A DNA stretch of 24,235 nt from an uncultured Clostridia bacterium (GCA_934777435.1 CAKVNK010000003.1:1-24235); one strand, 5' to 3'. Positions 7,568 to 15,369 are shown, counted from the stretch's first letter. The notes: a model not told the origin generated them from the sequence alone. Numbers and translations: made by a program.

Positions 7568-9022
7568 CTAAAAGTTTTTGGTTGCAACATCACGGATTTT
7601 GATAAAGCCTGAACTTACAGATGCAATCAAACTGCGTCCGTTTGAAGAAGATGTGTTAATGTTGAAATTGTTTGTGCCTGTGAATTCATGATTTTCATGC
7701 CCAACATTGCTGAGTGTTAAATAGTTGATATTGAATTTACCAGTTTCTGCGGTTGTGTTGAGTGTGAAGGCTGATTCATTTGCAAATTCAATATATGCAC
7801 TGCCCTTGCCTGCTGAAACTTTGTTTTCGCCAAACACGTTGTTCATATAAATGCTTGCTTTGCCAGTGCCTGTTATATCTACACTGACATTTTCCACACC
7901 AGAAGCAATGATTTGACCGTCAACTGTTGACGCTTGCAACTTTCTTGCCCCTGTGTTGTATTGGTAACTTTCAGCTTCTGCATCGAAGTAAACTGAAATA
8001 TCACCATATACAGTTTCAGCCAACACTGAAGCAGTGGTTTTTTTAAGGATAATGTTACCATTACGTTTTGTTGTTAAAGAAAGTGCGTTTGTTGCTTTAT
8101 CGATTGTTATGTTGCCGTCACGAGTTTGAATTGTTGCCAAAGCGTGAATTTCTTTAATGTTAACTTTTCCGCTTCTTGTTAATGTGATTGACGCACCAGT
8201 TATGATTGTGTCAATATCAAGGTTTGTGTCGCTTGAATTAACTTCAATCTCTTGCAATGCGTTGATTTTCACACTGCCACCTGCTGATTTTTGGTTAAGA
8301 GTGAACTTTTCACATGCGTAAATTTTAATCATCGCACGATTGTTTGATTTTACAACAAAATTGCCAAATGTTGATTTTTCGCCATAGAAGTTGCCTGTGT
8401 TTGCATTGAATTCAACATTATTGTTATTAAGTGCAACATTTTCGCCAATGGTAAAATTACCACGATTTACAGTTGCTGAAATATCACCAGTGATTGTGCA
8501 TTTTGTTATATCAAATTTACCATTTTTTGTTTTGCCTGATAATGATGCAACAATAAGGTGTTGGCTATCAATTTTTGTTTTAGCATTGTTATTGTTGAGT
8601 GACAAATTAATTTCATAATCTTCTGGCACATATAATTTAATTTTGGAATTGTTTGATATGCATGCGCCATTTGGTTCTGTGATATTGATTGTAAGTTTGC
8701 CTGCTAATAATGTTGTGTCAATATTGACATGGCTGTTCTTTTTAAGCACAAAGCCAAAAGAATTTGCAAACACTTTAACATAAACTGACCTTTCATTAGT
8801 TGTTGCAACTTCCACATCATAGTCACGAGAAGTCATTACAATTTGCCCGATTGAATTTTCGTCAGCATTGTAAATATTTGATGAAAGATTTTCGTTATAA
8901 CTGATATAACAAATTCCAAACAAACTGCTGTTTGGCACAATAAATAAATACAAAAGGCCTATGGCACACAAGCCAATGAGTGACAAAATTACAATGGCAA
9001 AATACTTCCAAAACTTTTTCAT
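7568..9022 (-). CDS. Membrane-anchored DUF4097-like repetitive beta-strand protein
   Basis: A 484-residue protein with one N-terminal membrane segment (about residues 7-29, FAIVILSLIGLCAIGLLYLF) and a long outer part made of short alternating beta strands. Recurring patterns such as S-x-x-G-x-I-x-(I/V) (for example RDGNITIDKATNALSLTTKRNGNIILKK, spread over residues 300-330) are typical of the DUF4097/adhesin-like beta-solenoid family. Asn, Thr and Ser are abundant and cysteines few, as in exposed surface proteins. A good promoter (9029-9057) places the transcription start at the ATG, with no ribosome site. It lies between the convergent nrnA and divergent tmk genes, so it stands alone. DUF4097 proteins often accompany PspC-type or sensor genes, but none is here. 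The function is unknown; cell-envelope structure or sensing is a guess. Confidence 0.75.
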   Translation of the reverse strand: MKKFWKYFAIVILSLIGLCAIGLLYLFIVPNSSLFGICYISYNENLSSNIYNADENSIGQIVMTSRDYDVEVATTNERSVYVKVFANSFGFVLKKNSHVNIDTTLLAGKLTINITEPNGACISNNSKIKLYVPEDYEINLSLNNNNAKTKIDSQHLIVASLSGKTKNGKFDITKCTITGDISATVNRGNFTIGENVALNNNNVEFNANTGNFYGEKSTFGNFVVKSNNRAMIKIYACEKFTLNQKSAGGSVKINALQEIEVNSSDTNLDIDTIITGASITLTRSGKVNIKEIHALATIQTRDGNITIDKATNALSLTTKRNGNIILKKTTASVLAETVYGDISVYFDAEAESYQYNTGARKLQASTVDGQIIASGVENVSVDITGTGKASIYMNNVFGENKVSAGKGSAYIEFANESAFTLNTTAETGKFNINYLTLSNVGHENHEFTGTNNFNINTSSSNGRSLIASVSSGFIKIRDVATKNF

Positions 9023-9028
9023 ATAAAT

Positions 9029-9057
9029 ATGATAACTTTAAATAATGATTTTGTCAA
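9029..9057 (-). promoter_or_regulatory. Promoter for the DUF4097-like gene, predicted leaderless
   Basis: On the minus strand: a consensus TTGACA (9052-9057), a 17-base spacer and TATCAT (9029-9034). Six bases separate the -10 box from the ATG (start 9022), and there is no Shine-Dalgarno sequence. Confidence 0.8.
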
Positions 9058-9203
9058 TAAATTTGTAAATTAAATATCTTTTGCGTGATTGCCTGTTTTT
9101 TGATATTTTTATAACTTTTTTGCTTTCTTTTTAGTGTAAAAATATCTAATAGAAACAATAAAAAATTTGTATACACTGGGCAGACAAACAGTTAAAAATT
9201 GTA

Positions 9204-9231
9204 TTGAAAATTGGTTTATGTGTGGTATAAT
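9204..9231 (+). promoter_or_regulatory. Promoter for tmk
   Basis: TTGAAA (9204-9209), a 16-base spacer and an extended -10 TGG-TATAAT (9226-9231). The transcript would have a leader of about 17 bases with a GAGGT ribosome site. Confidence 0.78.
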
Positions 9232-9254
9232 ATTTGCAATAAAAAGAGGTAGAT

Positions 9255-9926
9255 ATGATTATAACCATTGAAGGCACTGACGGAAGCGGAAAAGCCACAC
9301 AATCTAAACTTTTGTATGAAACATTAACAAATTTAGGAAACAAATGTAAACTTATAAGTTTTCCTAATTATAGCAGTGCGTCAAGCACACTTGTTAAGAT
9401 GTATTTAAACGGAGAATTTGGTGAAAATGCCAACTGTTTAGACGCTTATCAAGCGAGTACTCTTTTTGCTGTTGACCGTTTAGCAACAATGAAAAATATT
9501 AATATTGAAGATTACGACTATATTATTCTAGACCGATACACCCCAAGCAATATGATTCATCAAGCGTGCAAAACTGTAAATGGAGCTGAGCGTGAAGATT
9601 GTTTAAACTGGCTTAACGATTTTGAATATGGCAAACTAAAATTACCAAAACCAGATGCTGTTTTGTTTTTGGACTTGCCTATTGAAATAAGTTTACGTTT
9701 GGCACACAACCGCAAAGATTTGAAAAACGGGCAAAGCCAAGATATTCATGAAAAGGACAAAGATTATATGTGTCATGCTTATAATCAAGCCAAATATGTT
9801 GCAAAAAAATATGATTGGACAGTGATTGATTGTTGCAAAGACGGCAACCTGCTTTCTGTTGAACAAATACACAACAAAATTTTAAAAGCATTAAATATTG
9901 ATTTTACATTTCACGCCAATATGTGA
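9255..9926 (+). CDS. tmk: Thymidylate kinase (dTMP kinase)
   Basis: Phosphorylates dTMP to dTDP with ATP for DNA precursor synthesis; cytoplasmic. The 223 residues show the P-loop GTDGSGKATQSK (residues 7-18), the DRY motif ILDRYTPSN at 91-99, and the core strand AVLFLDLPIEISLRLAHNR before the lid region. The P-loop reads GSGKAT rather than GAGKST, and the lid is the longer form with EKDKDYM. AGAGGT precedes the ATG at 9255 with short spacing. The promoter for alaS overlaps its end, and alaS starts 29 bases after the stop, so the two may also be read together. Tmk assignment is confident; a relaxed deoxynucleoside monophosphate kinase is the only close alternative. Confidence 0.9.
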   Translation: MIITIEGTDGSGKATQSKLLYETLTNLGNKCKLISFPNYSSASSTLVKMYLNGEFGENANCLDAYQASTLFAVDRLATMKNINIEDYDYIILDRYTPSNMIHQACKTVNGAEREDCLNWLNDFEYGKLKLPKPDAVLFLDLPIEISLRLAHNRKDLKNGQSQDIHEKDKDYMCHAYNQAKYVAKKYDWTVIDCCKDGNLLSVEQIHNKILKALNIDFTFHANM

Positions 9927-9932
9927 TATATT
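9903..9932 (+). promoter_or_regulatory. Possible internal promoter for alaS
   Basis: TTTACA (9903-9908), an 18-base spacer and TGA-TATATT (-10 at 9927-9932), overlapping the tmk stop codon. It would give a leader of about 17 bases carrying AAAGGA before the ATG at 9956. Confidence 0.5.
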
Positions 9933-9955
9933 AAATGCTGATAAAAGGATTATAT

Positions 9956-11776
9956 ATGTTTACAAGAAGAGAATTGATTGATAAATGGATGGATTTTTAT
10001 ACAAGTAAGGGGCATATTGCGATTCCTAGTGCAAGTGTTATTCCTGAAAATGACCCAACAGTTTTGTTTACAACTGCTGGTATGCACCCCCTTGTTCCAT
10101 ATTTGTTGGGGCAATCTCACCCAAAGGGCAAACGTTTATGTGACGTGCAAAAATGTATCCGTACTGGCGATATTGATGAAGTTGGCGACAACTCACACTT
10201 AACCTTTTTTGAAATGCTTGGTAACTGGAGTTTAGGCGACTATTTTAAAAATGAAATGGTTGGTTGGAGTTATGAATTTTTAACAAGCCCTAAATATTTA
10301 GGTTTGGATAAAAACAAACTTGCTGTAACAGTTTTTGCTGGTAACGATATTGTGCCACGTGATGAATTAACTGCAAGTTTGTGGGAAAAAGCCGGCATTA
10401 ACAAAAAGAATATCTATTATTTACCAGACAACTGGTGGATTTTAGGCAGTGGCGTTGGCCCTTGTGGTTCAGACACTGAAATGTTTATTGACACTGGCAA
10501 ACCAAAATGTTCACCAGAGTGTAACCCAAGTTGCGACTGTGGCAAGTTTTTGGAAATTTGGAACGATGTGTTTATGGAATTTAAAGCAAATGCTGACAAA
10601 ACAATTGAACCTTTAAAACAAAAAAATGTGGATACTGGTATGGGTTTGGAACGTTCACTTTGTGTGCTTAATGGCGTAAAAAGTGTGTTTGACACAGAAA
10701 TTTTCCAACCAGCAATTCGTTTGTTGGAAAGCCTTTGCGGTAAATCTTATGCTGACGGCAGCCTTAAACCTTCATTTAGAATTATTGCTGACCATATCCG
10801 CACATCAACCATTATGTTAGGTGACGAAAAAGGTATTGTTCCAAGCAATATTGGTCAAGGTTATGTTTTACGCCGTCTTATCCGCCGTGCAATTAGACAT
10901 ATGAAAAACCTTGGCATTACTGCTGGTCATCTTGGTAAAATTGCAGATTTATATATTGATTATTTTAAAACTGACTATCCTGAACTTGACCTTAACCGTG
11001 AAAAAGTTAAAACTGAATTGAACAAGGAAGAAGAAAAATTCTTAAAAACACTTGAACTAGGCAACAAAGAGTTTGATAAAGTGGTTAATGGCATTGAAAG
11101 AAAAAATCAATTTATGGCTGACAAACCTGGTTTTGTGCCAGAAACACAAATTAATGGTAAATCTGCCTTCCGTTTATATGATACTTTCGGCTTCCCTATT
11201 GAACTTACAGTTGAAATGGCAAAAGAACGTGGCTTGACCGTTGACGTTGAAGGCTTTAACACCGCTTTCCGTGAACATCAAGAATTGGCACGCACAACAA
11301 ATGCTGGTGTGTTTAAAGGTGGGCTTGCTGACGATAGCGTTTGGACAACCCGTTTGCACACTGCTTGCCATTTGCTTTTGGCTGCTTTAAGGCATAAATT
11401 TGGTACACAAATTGAACAAAAAGGTAGCAACATCACAAGCGAACGTTTGCGTTTTGACTTTAACTTTGACCGTAAATTAACAGACGAAGAAGTTAAAGAA
11501 ATTGAAGATTTTGTTAACTCTGCAATCAATAAAGCAATCCCAGTTGAACGTGTTGAACTTCCTAACAAAGAAGCAATAGCACAAGGTGCATATGGTGTGC
11601 ATAAAGCCACAGATGATGAAATTGTTTCAATCTACCGCATTGGTGATATTGACTTCCAAATTTGTGGTGGCCCACACGCAAAGAATACAAGCGAACTTGT
11701 TAACTTTAAAATTGCAAAACAAGAAGCAGTTTCTGCTGGCGTACGCAGAATTAAAGCAACAATCAACAACAAATAA
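9956..11776 (+). CDS. alaS: Alanine-tRNA ligase, short form without C-Ala domain
   Basis: Charges tRNA-Ala and edits mischarged tRNA; cytoplasmic. The 606 residues begin with the class II core: RTGDIDEVGDNSHLTFFEML (69-88), GNWSLGDYF, NVDTGMGLER (224-233) and the tRNA-recognition part with GYVLRRLIRRAIRH (302-315). The editing domain follows, with metal ligands in HTACH (H468, H472) and CGGPH (C570, H574). The protein stops right after it, without the DHHA1/C-Ala domain that brings most AlaRS to about 870 residues. A Cys cluster (C185, C189, C193, C195) sits in the loop before FLEIWNDVFMEF. The start at 9956 follows AAAGGA with six bases spacing; an upstream ATG at 9935 has no ribosome site. 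The motif wording resembles the short AlaRS I recall from Patescibacteria and some mollicutes, which could mean transfer. Identity is firm. Confidence 0.93.
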   Translation: MFTRRELIDKWMDFYTSKGHIAIPSASVIPENDPTVLFTTAGMHPLVPYLLGQSHPKGKRLCDVQKCIRTGDIDEVGDNSHLTFFEMLGNWSLGDYFKNEMVGWSYEFLTSPKYLGLDKNKLAVTVFAGNDIVPRDELTASLWEKAGINKKNIYYLPDNWWILGSGVGPCGSDTEMFIDTGKPKCSPECNPSCDCGKFLEIWNDVFMEFKANADKTIEPLKQKNVDTGMGLERSLCVLNGVKSVFDTEIFQPAIRLLESLCGKSYADGSLKPSFRIIADHIRTSTIMLGDEKGIVPSNIGQGYVLRRLIRRAIRHMKNLGITAGHLGKIADLYIDYFKTDYPELDLNREKVKTELNKEEEKFLKTLELGNKEFDKVVNGIERKNQFMADKPGFVPETQINGKSAFRLYDTFGFPIELTVEMAKERGLTVDVEGFNTAFREHQELARTTNAGVFKGGLADDSVWTTRLHTACHLLLAALRHKFGTQIEQKGSNITSERLRFDFNFDRKLTDEEVKEIEDFVNSAINKAIPVERVELPNKEAIAQGAYGVHKATDDEIVSIYRIGDIDFQICGGPHAKNTSELVNFKIAKQEAVSAGVRRIKATINNK

Positions 11777-11869
11777 TAGTGCTTGTAAGTTTAATAACTT
11801 AAAAACACACTTAAAAATAAACCTTTACTTGCTATACACCTATAAATATGATTTGTTATTAATGATAAC

Positions 11870-11902
11870 AAAAAAGATACACTTTTGCAGTGTATCTTTT
11901 TT
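11870..11902. terminator. Strong bidirectional terminator between alaS and the ABC exporter gene
   Basis: A perfect 14-bp stem: AAAAAAGATACACT (11870-11883) with AGTGTATCTTTTTT (11889-11902), and a 5-base loop. A and T runs on the two sides let it stop transcription from both converging genes. Confidence 0.9.
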
Positions 11903-11918
11903 CTTGCTTGTTGTTTAA

Positions 11919-11993
11919 AATTTAATCACTTAAGATTAAATTTGTGGATAATTTAATCACTTAAGATTAAATTGATTGATAATAATTTAATCA
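11919..11993. repeat. Tandem palindromic repeats at the 3' end of the ABC exporter gene
   Basis: Two identical 24-base units (11919-11942 and 11950-11973), each a hairpin AATTTAATC-N6-GATTAAATT with loop ACTTAA. A third partial copy, AATTTAATCA (11984-11993), overlaps the exporter stop codon. The period is 31 then 34 bases. The role is unknown; they lie between the shared terminator and the end of the minus-strand gene. Confidence 0.85.
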
Positions 11994-13892
11994 TTTATCA
12001 ATGCTTTCAGCGTTATACATAATTTTAAATTGTTTGTTATGTTTGTTAAGTTCTTCAAAACTGCCAGTATCCACAATTTTGCCTTCGTCCATAAAGAAAA
12101 TTTTATCAACATTTTTAATTGTAGAGAGTCTGTGTGCAACAATGATAATTGTGCTTTTACCTTTAATGCGGTCGATACTCTCTTTAATGGTGTTTTGTGC
12201 AAGGTTATCCAAACTGCTGGTGCTTTCGTCTAAAATTATAACATTAGATTTTTTAAGCAATGCACGGGCAATGGCAAGACGTTGTTTTTGTCCGCCTGAA
12301 AGTTTCATACCACTTTCACCCACTTTTGTGTCTATGCCTTTTGATAAACCTGCAATAAATTCCTCCAACGCTGCATCTTTGATAACTTGGTTAATTTCTT
12401 CGTCTGTTGCGTCTGGTTTTGCAAGCAATAAATTCTCTTTGATTGTCATATCAAATATGTAAGGGAATTGATTTACCAACGCAATGGAAGAACGCAAAGT
12501 TTCTTTATCCAATTTATTAATATCAATGCCACCTATCATAACTTTTCCGCTATCCACTGTGTAGATTTTAGATATTAAGTTAAGCACTGTTGATTTACCA
12601 CAACCAGATTTACCAACAAAAGCAACTGTTGTGTTTGGTTCAATTTTAAAAGATAAATCTTCAAACACTTGTTTTCTGCCAGTAACTTCACGCTTTGGTA
12701 CTTTTTCTTTTATCTTGTGCTTTTTGTTGTACTTTTTCTTTTCTTCAATCTCGTCATGAGTAAAGTTTTTATATTCAACATATCCAAAACTTACATGTCT
12801 AAATTCAATGTCACTACCCAAGTTTTTGCGGTACACTGTGCCAAATTTTTCAAGGTCATAATCATCGTCAATATAAAGTTCGTTAATGCGTTCATAACTC
12901 ACTTTTATATCTGCCACATTGTTGACAATGCTTGTGACTACATTTGATAAATTGTCCAAACTGTTGCGGTTGTTGTAAAGAATCAAAAATGTTGCAAGTG
13001 TTAAGAATCCTTTATCCAACATAGCCACACCAAGGGCAGTAAATGAAATGATAAATATGATGTAAGCAACCCAGTCAAGTTCACGATATTTAATGTTATC
13101 CTTGCTGGTTTTTAAAACAGTTTGTTTGTAATCGTCAAACTGACTTTCAGTTATATCTTTAAGTTTTGTTTCAAGGTTAAGTGATTTTATGTCACGTTCA
13201 CTACGCACCACTTCATTAAGCAAACTTGAAACCTTCTCATTTTGTTTGTGAACTTTGCGTTGATTTTTTATCCTTGCCCTTTTACGGTAGAAAGTTATTG
13301 TCATCATAATTGCAAGGTAAACAATCATCAAAAGTGAAACCCAAACATTAAGCGTTAACATGTAAAGCACAATCACCACAATATTGATGCAATGCCCTAA
13401 ACTTTCAACAATGTTTGTAAGTTTTTCAAAAATTGTGTTTGGGTCAGAACGTATGCGTTGCAAGAAGTTGCTTGTTTGGTGGTTTGCATATGCAGCAGAA
13501 GAAATTTTAAAGGCTTGTTCTGCCACGTCCAAACTCATTGCCATTGTGATTTCGGTGGAAAGTTTGGCATAAAGTGTTGGCCAAACATATGATATGATTG
13601 CACTGACAACATACAACGAACTCATTACGCCAATAAGTTTAAAGGCTAGTATGTATTCTGCTTGTGTGATTGCAACCAACAAATGTGCTGGTATGATTGC
13701 AAATGGAATATTGATGCAAATGTTTAATAGTGTGATAAACAGATAAAGAGCAACTTTCCATTTGTGTTGTTTTAGATACGGTTTGATACTGAACTTGTTT
13801 TGCTCTGCCTTTGGTTTAACTTTAACCTTGGCTTTTGCCGTATCTTTTGTTGCGGGACTTGATGAGATTAAATCTTTGCTTGATTTTTTCAA
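11991..13892 (-). CDS. ABC exporter, fused membrane and ATPase domains
   Basis: A half-size ABC exporter (633 residues) that should dimerise and use ATP to export a lipid, drug or peptide; cytoplasmic membrane. The Lys-rich N-terminus (about 1-45) is followed by six membrane helices (about 46-330) and the nucleotide-binding domain: Walker A GKSGCGKS (427-434), Q-loop VNQFPYIFD, signature LSGGQKQRLAIARALL (531-546), Walker B VIILDE (551-556) and H587 in VAHRLS. An insertion of about 35 mostly charged residues (about 372-407, Lys/Glu-rich) sits between the A-loop tyrosine region and strand 2, which is not usual. The start is TTG at 13892 preceded by an excellent GGGAGGTGA site; the reading frame stays open upstream, but that part has no ribosome site. 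It is unpaired with another half-transporter. Substrate unknown. Confidence 0.9.
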   Translation of the reverse strand: MKKSSKDLISSSPATKDTAKAKVKVKPKAEQNKFSIKPYLKQHKWKVALYLFITLLNICINIPFAIIPAHLLVAITQAEYILAFKLIGVMSSLYVVSAIISYVWPTLYAKLSTEITMAMSLDVAEQAFKISSAAYANHQTSNFLQRIRSDPNTIFEKLTNIVESLGHCINIVVIVLYMLTLNVWVSLLMIVYLAIMMTITFYRKRARIKNQRKVHKQNEKVSSLLNEVVRSERDIKSLNLETKLKDITESQFDDYKQTVLKTSKDNIKYRELDWVAYIIFIISFTALGVAMLDKGFLTLATFLILYNNRNSLDNLSNVVTSIVNNVADIKVSYERINELYIDDDYDLEKFGTVYRKNLGSDIEFRHVSFGYVEYKNFTHDEIEEKKKYNKKHKIKEKVPKREVTGRKQVFEDLSFKIEPNTTVAFVGKSGCGKSTVLNLISKIYTVDSGKVMIGGIDINKLDKETLRSSIALVNQFPYIFDMTIKENLLLAKPDATDEEINQVIKDAALEEFIAGLSKGIDTKVGESGMKLSGGQKQRLAIARALLKKSNVIILDESTSSLDNLAQNTIKESIDRIKGKSTIIIVAHRLSTIKNVDKIFFMDEGKIVDTGSFEELNKHNKQFKIMYNAESIDK

Positions 13893-13910
13893 ATAATCAC
13901 CTCCCTCGAA

Positions 13911-13957
13911 AAAATAAAACCGCCAACATATTAAATTTTTTAAATATGCCAAAGCGG
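13911..13957 (-). promoter_or_regulatory. Possible attenuator hairpin in the ABC exporter leader
   Basis: On the minus strand, CCGC and CATATT pair with AATATG and GCGG (13920-13957) with a small internal loop, followed at once by GTTTTATTTTTT and then the GGGAGGTGA ribosome site. This resembles a terminator placed just before the coding region. An alternative anti-terminator fold was not established. Confidence 0.4.
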
Positions 13958-14043
13958 TTAAAGCGACTAAATAATAACATAACTTAAAATAAATGTAAAT
14001 AAAAATATAAAAAATTTTGTCAAAAATATTTTTTAAAAATATA

Positions 14044-14072
14044 TTGATTTTTAACAAAAAATATCTTATAAT
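14044..14072 (+). promoter_or_regulatory. Orphan plus-strand promoter
   Basis: TTGATT (14044-14049), a 17-base spacer and a perfect TATAAT (14067-14072). No gene follows on this strand; a hairpin terminator begins about ten bases past the expected start. Confidence 0.55.
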
Positions 14073-14087
14073 AAAGGTAGAAATTAG

Positions 14088-14130
14088 AAAAAATGCCTTA
14101 AAATATAGTTTTTTAGGGCATTTTTTATTA
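14088..14130. terminator. Long-stem hairpin terminator, symmetrical
   Basis: A 16-bp stem (14088-14103 with 14111-14126, one G-T pair) built on AAAAAATGCC / GGCATTTTTT, with a 7-base loop. It works in either direction and could terminate the minus-strand zinc-ribbon gene or a very short plus-strand RNA. Confidence 0.8.
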
Positions 14131-14218
14131 TTTTTTGGTTTTTTAATTTAATTTTTGTTTATTTAAAATTTAATTATTTATTTTTTATTTATTAAACATT
14201 TTTTAGTTTTGTTTTTTT

Positions 14219-14260
14219 AATGTGATTTTGTAAATTTGTTTTTTTCAATCACATTTTTTT
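14219..14260 (+). terminator. Weak plus-strand terminator-like hairpin
   Basis: AATGTGATT (14219-14227) pairs with AATCACATT (14247-14255), 9 bp with a 19-base loop, followed by T runs. It could end a longer plus-strand RNA from 14079. Confidence 0.35.
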
Positions 14261-14294
14261 ATAAACTATTTTAACAAACTTTTTTAATCAAAAA

Positions 14295-15215
14295 TTAAAC
14301 GTTTTGTGAGCCACCACAATTTGGGCATTTTTTTGCGTCCGGTTCAAGCACTGCACCGCAATACGCACACAAGCGTTGTTTTGGTTGACTTGTTGGTGCA
14401 TTTGTTTGAGCGGTTGCTGTTTGCTCGGCTTTTGCTTCTTCTTCCAACTTTGAAGTTTTAACCACAAACACCATACCAACCACACAGCCAGCAATCAAAA
14501 CCAGTGCAACTGTGATAACTATTGGACCAATTTTTTTGCTGTGCTTTGCTTCAAGATATTCACCGTCTTGTGTGAGTGGCATATCTTTATAATCAAAAGG
14601 TATGCTGTCAGTATCTTTATTCACTTCTGTGTTTTTGTTGTTGATTGCAAGGTTGATAATGTCACCTTTCATCAATCCAGAAGTTGAAACTTGTTCTAAA
14701 CTATACACTGAATAACTGTAACCCAAAACCCAATTATTTTCCACTGTCTTGTCGGCTAAATCTTCAAGATAATTGCTCCACAAATTTGTTTCTACAACTG
14801 TGTTAAGTGGGAAGGCGTAAGTTATGTAATATTTGCCAGACTCGTGTTTAAAACTATCTGTTATAACCGCTTTGATTTGATATTCTGTGTTTGTTTCAGC
14901 ATAGGTTATCATTTGTTGATAGCGTGCGTAATCGTCCTTAATGGTTTGTATTGATTGTTTTGCACCATTTGTTATTAAACAACCACTAAACAAAGCAAAA
15001 ACCAACACAACAATGGCAAACATAAGCGCATAAAGCCCTGTTCTGCGTTGACCGCTGACAATATAACGTCTACCACCAAAAACCACTACACGTGGGCCAA
15101 GATTTGTGCTGTTACCACGGCTAGAACGTGAAAAACCACCAAAATGGCTACCACCACTGCTTCCTCCGCCAAAATGACTGCCACCACCACCGCTTGAATG
15201 TGAACCTGAAGGCAT
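14295..15215 (-). CDS. Membrane protein with Gly/Ser/His-rich N-terminus and C-terminal zinc ribbon
   Basis: A 306-residue protein of unknown function. Residues 1-36 are low complexity, with repeated SHFGG and GGSS units. A membrane segment follows at about 61-82 (LYALMFAIVVLVFALFSGCL), then an extracytoplasmic domain (about 85-225) with alternating strands and a conserved-looking FPLNTVVETNLW stretch. A second membrane segment lies at about 230-253, a Glu/Ala/Gln-rich linker follows, and a zinc ribbon CAYCG...CPNCG closes the protein at about 283-302. The topology implied puts both the Gly/His-rich region and the zinc ribbon in the cytoplasm. AAGGAGA precedes the ATG. It diverges from lepB. 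Similar architectures occur in many uncharacterised Clostridia membrane proteins; I cannot give it a role. Confidence 0.75.
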   Translation of the reverse strand: MPSGSHSSGGGGSHFGGGSSGGSHFGGFSRSSRGNSTNLGPRVVVFGGRRYIVSGQRRTGLYALMFAIVVLVFALFSGCLITNGAKQSIQTIKDDYARYQQMITYAETNTEYQIKAVITDSFKHESGKYYITYAFPLNTVVETNLWSNYLEDLADKTVENNWVLGYSYSVYSLEQVSTSGLMKGDIINLAINNKNTEVNKDTDSIPFDYKDMPLTQDGEYLEAKHSKKIGPIVITVALVLIAGCVVGMVFVVKTSKLEEEAKAEQTATAQTNAPTSQPKQRLCAYCGAVLEPDAKKCPNCGGSQNV

Positions 15216-15245
15216 AATATCTCCTTTTAAACCAAACTATGTTTT

Positions 15246-15274
15246 ATTAAATATTATTGGTTGCTGATACACAA
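15246..15274 (-). promoter_or_regulatory. Possible promoter for the zinc-ribbon membrane protein gene
   Basis: On the minus strand: TTGTGT (15269-15274), a 17-base spacer and TTTAAT (15246-15251), placing the start about 24 bases before the ATG, with the AAGGAGA ribosome site in the leader. Confidence 0.45.
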
Positions 15275-15369
15275 ATGTTTAACGATATTTTTGGAACTTT
15301 GTGTATCTATATATTTATGTTTTAAGATTAAATCAAATGAGATAATTTGTCAAATAATATGTCAACACT

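Larger units (their letters stand above)
13893..14294. other. Intergenic region between the ABC exporter and zinc-ribbon genes
   Basis: 402 very AT-rich bases without a credible gene. From left to right it holds the exporter ribosome site, a terminator-like hairpin in its leader (13911-13957), a plus-strand promoter (14044-14072), a strong hairpin (14088-14126), and a weaker hairpin with a T tail (14219-14260). Confidence 0.6.

Noticed and set aside
11586..11918. Open frame overlapping the end of alaS and the terminator
   Set aside because: Shadow frame crossing a strong terminator; no ribosome site.
11919..11993. CRISPR array
   Set aside because: Only two full units, with gaps of 7 bases between palindromic units; no spacers of the right size and no cas genes.
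13893..14057. N-terminal extension of the ABC exporter by 55 codons
   Set aside because: No ribosome site at that ATG, very AT-rich hydrophobic coding, and an excellent GGGAGGTGA site precedes the TTG at 13892.
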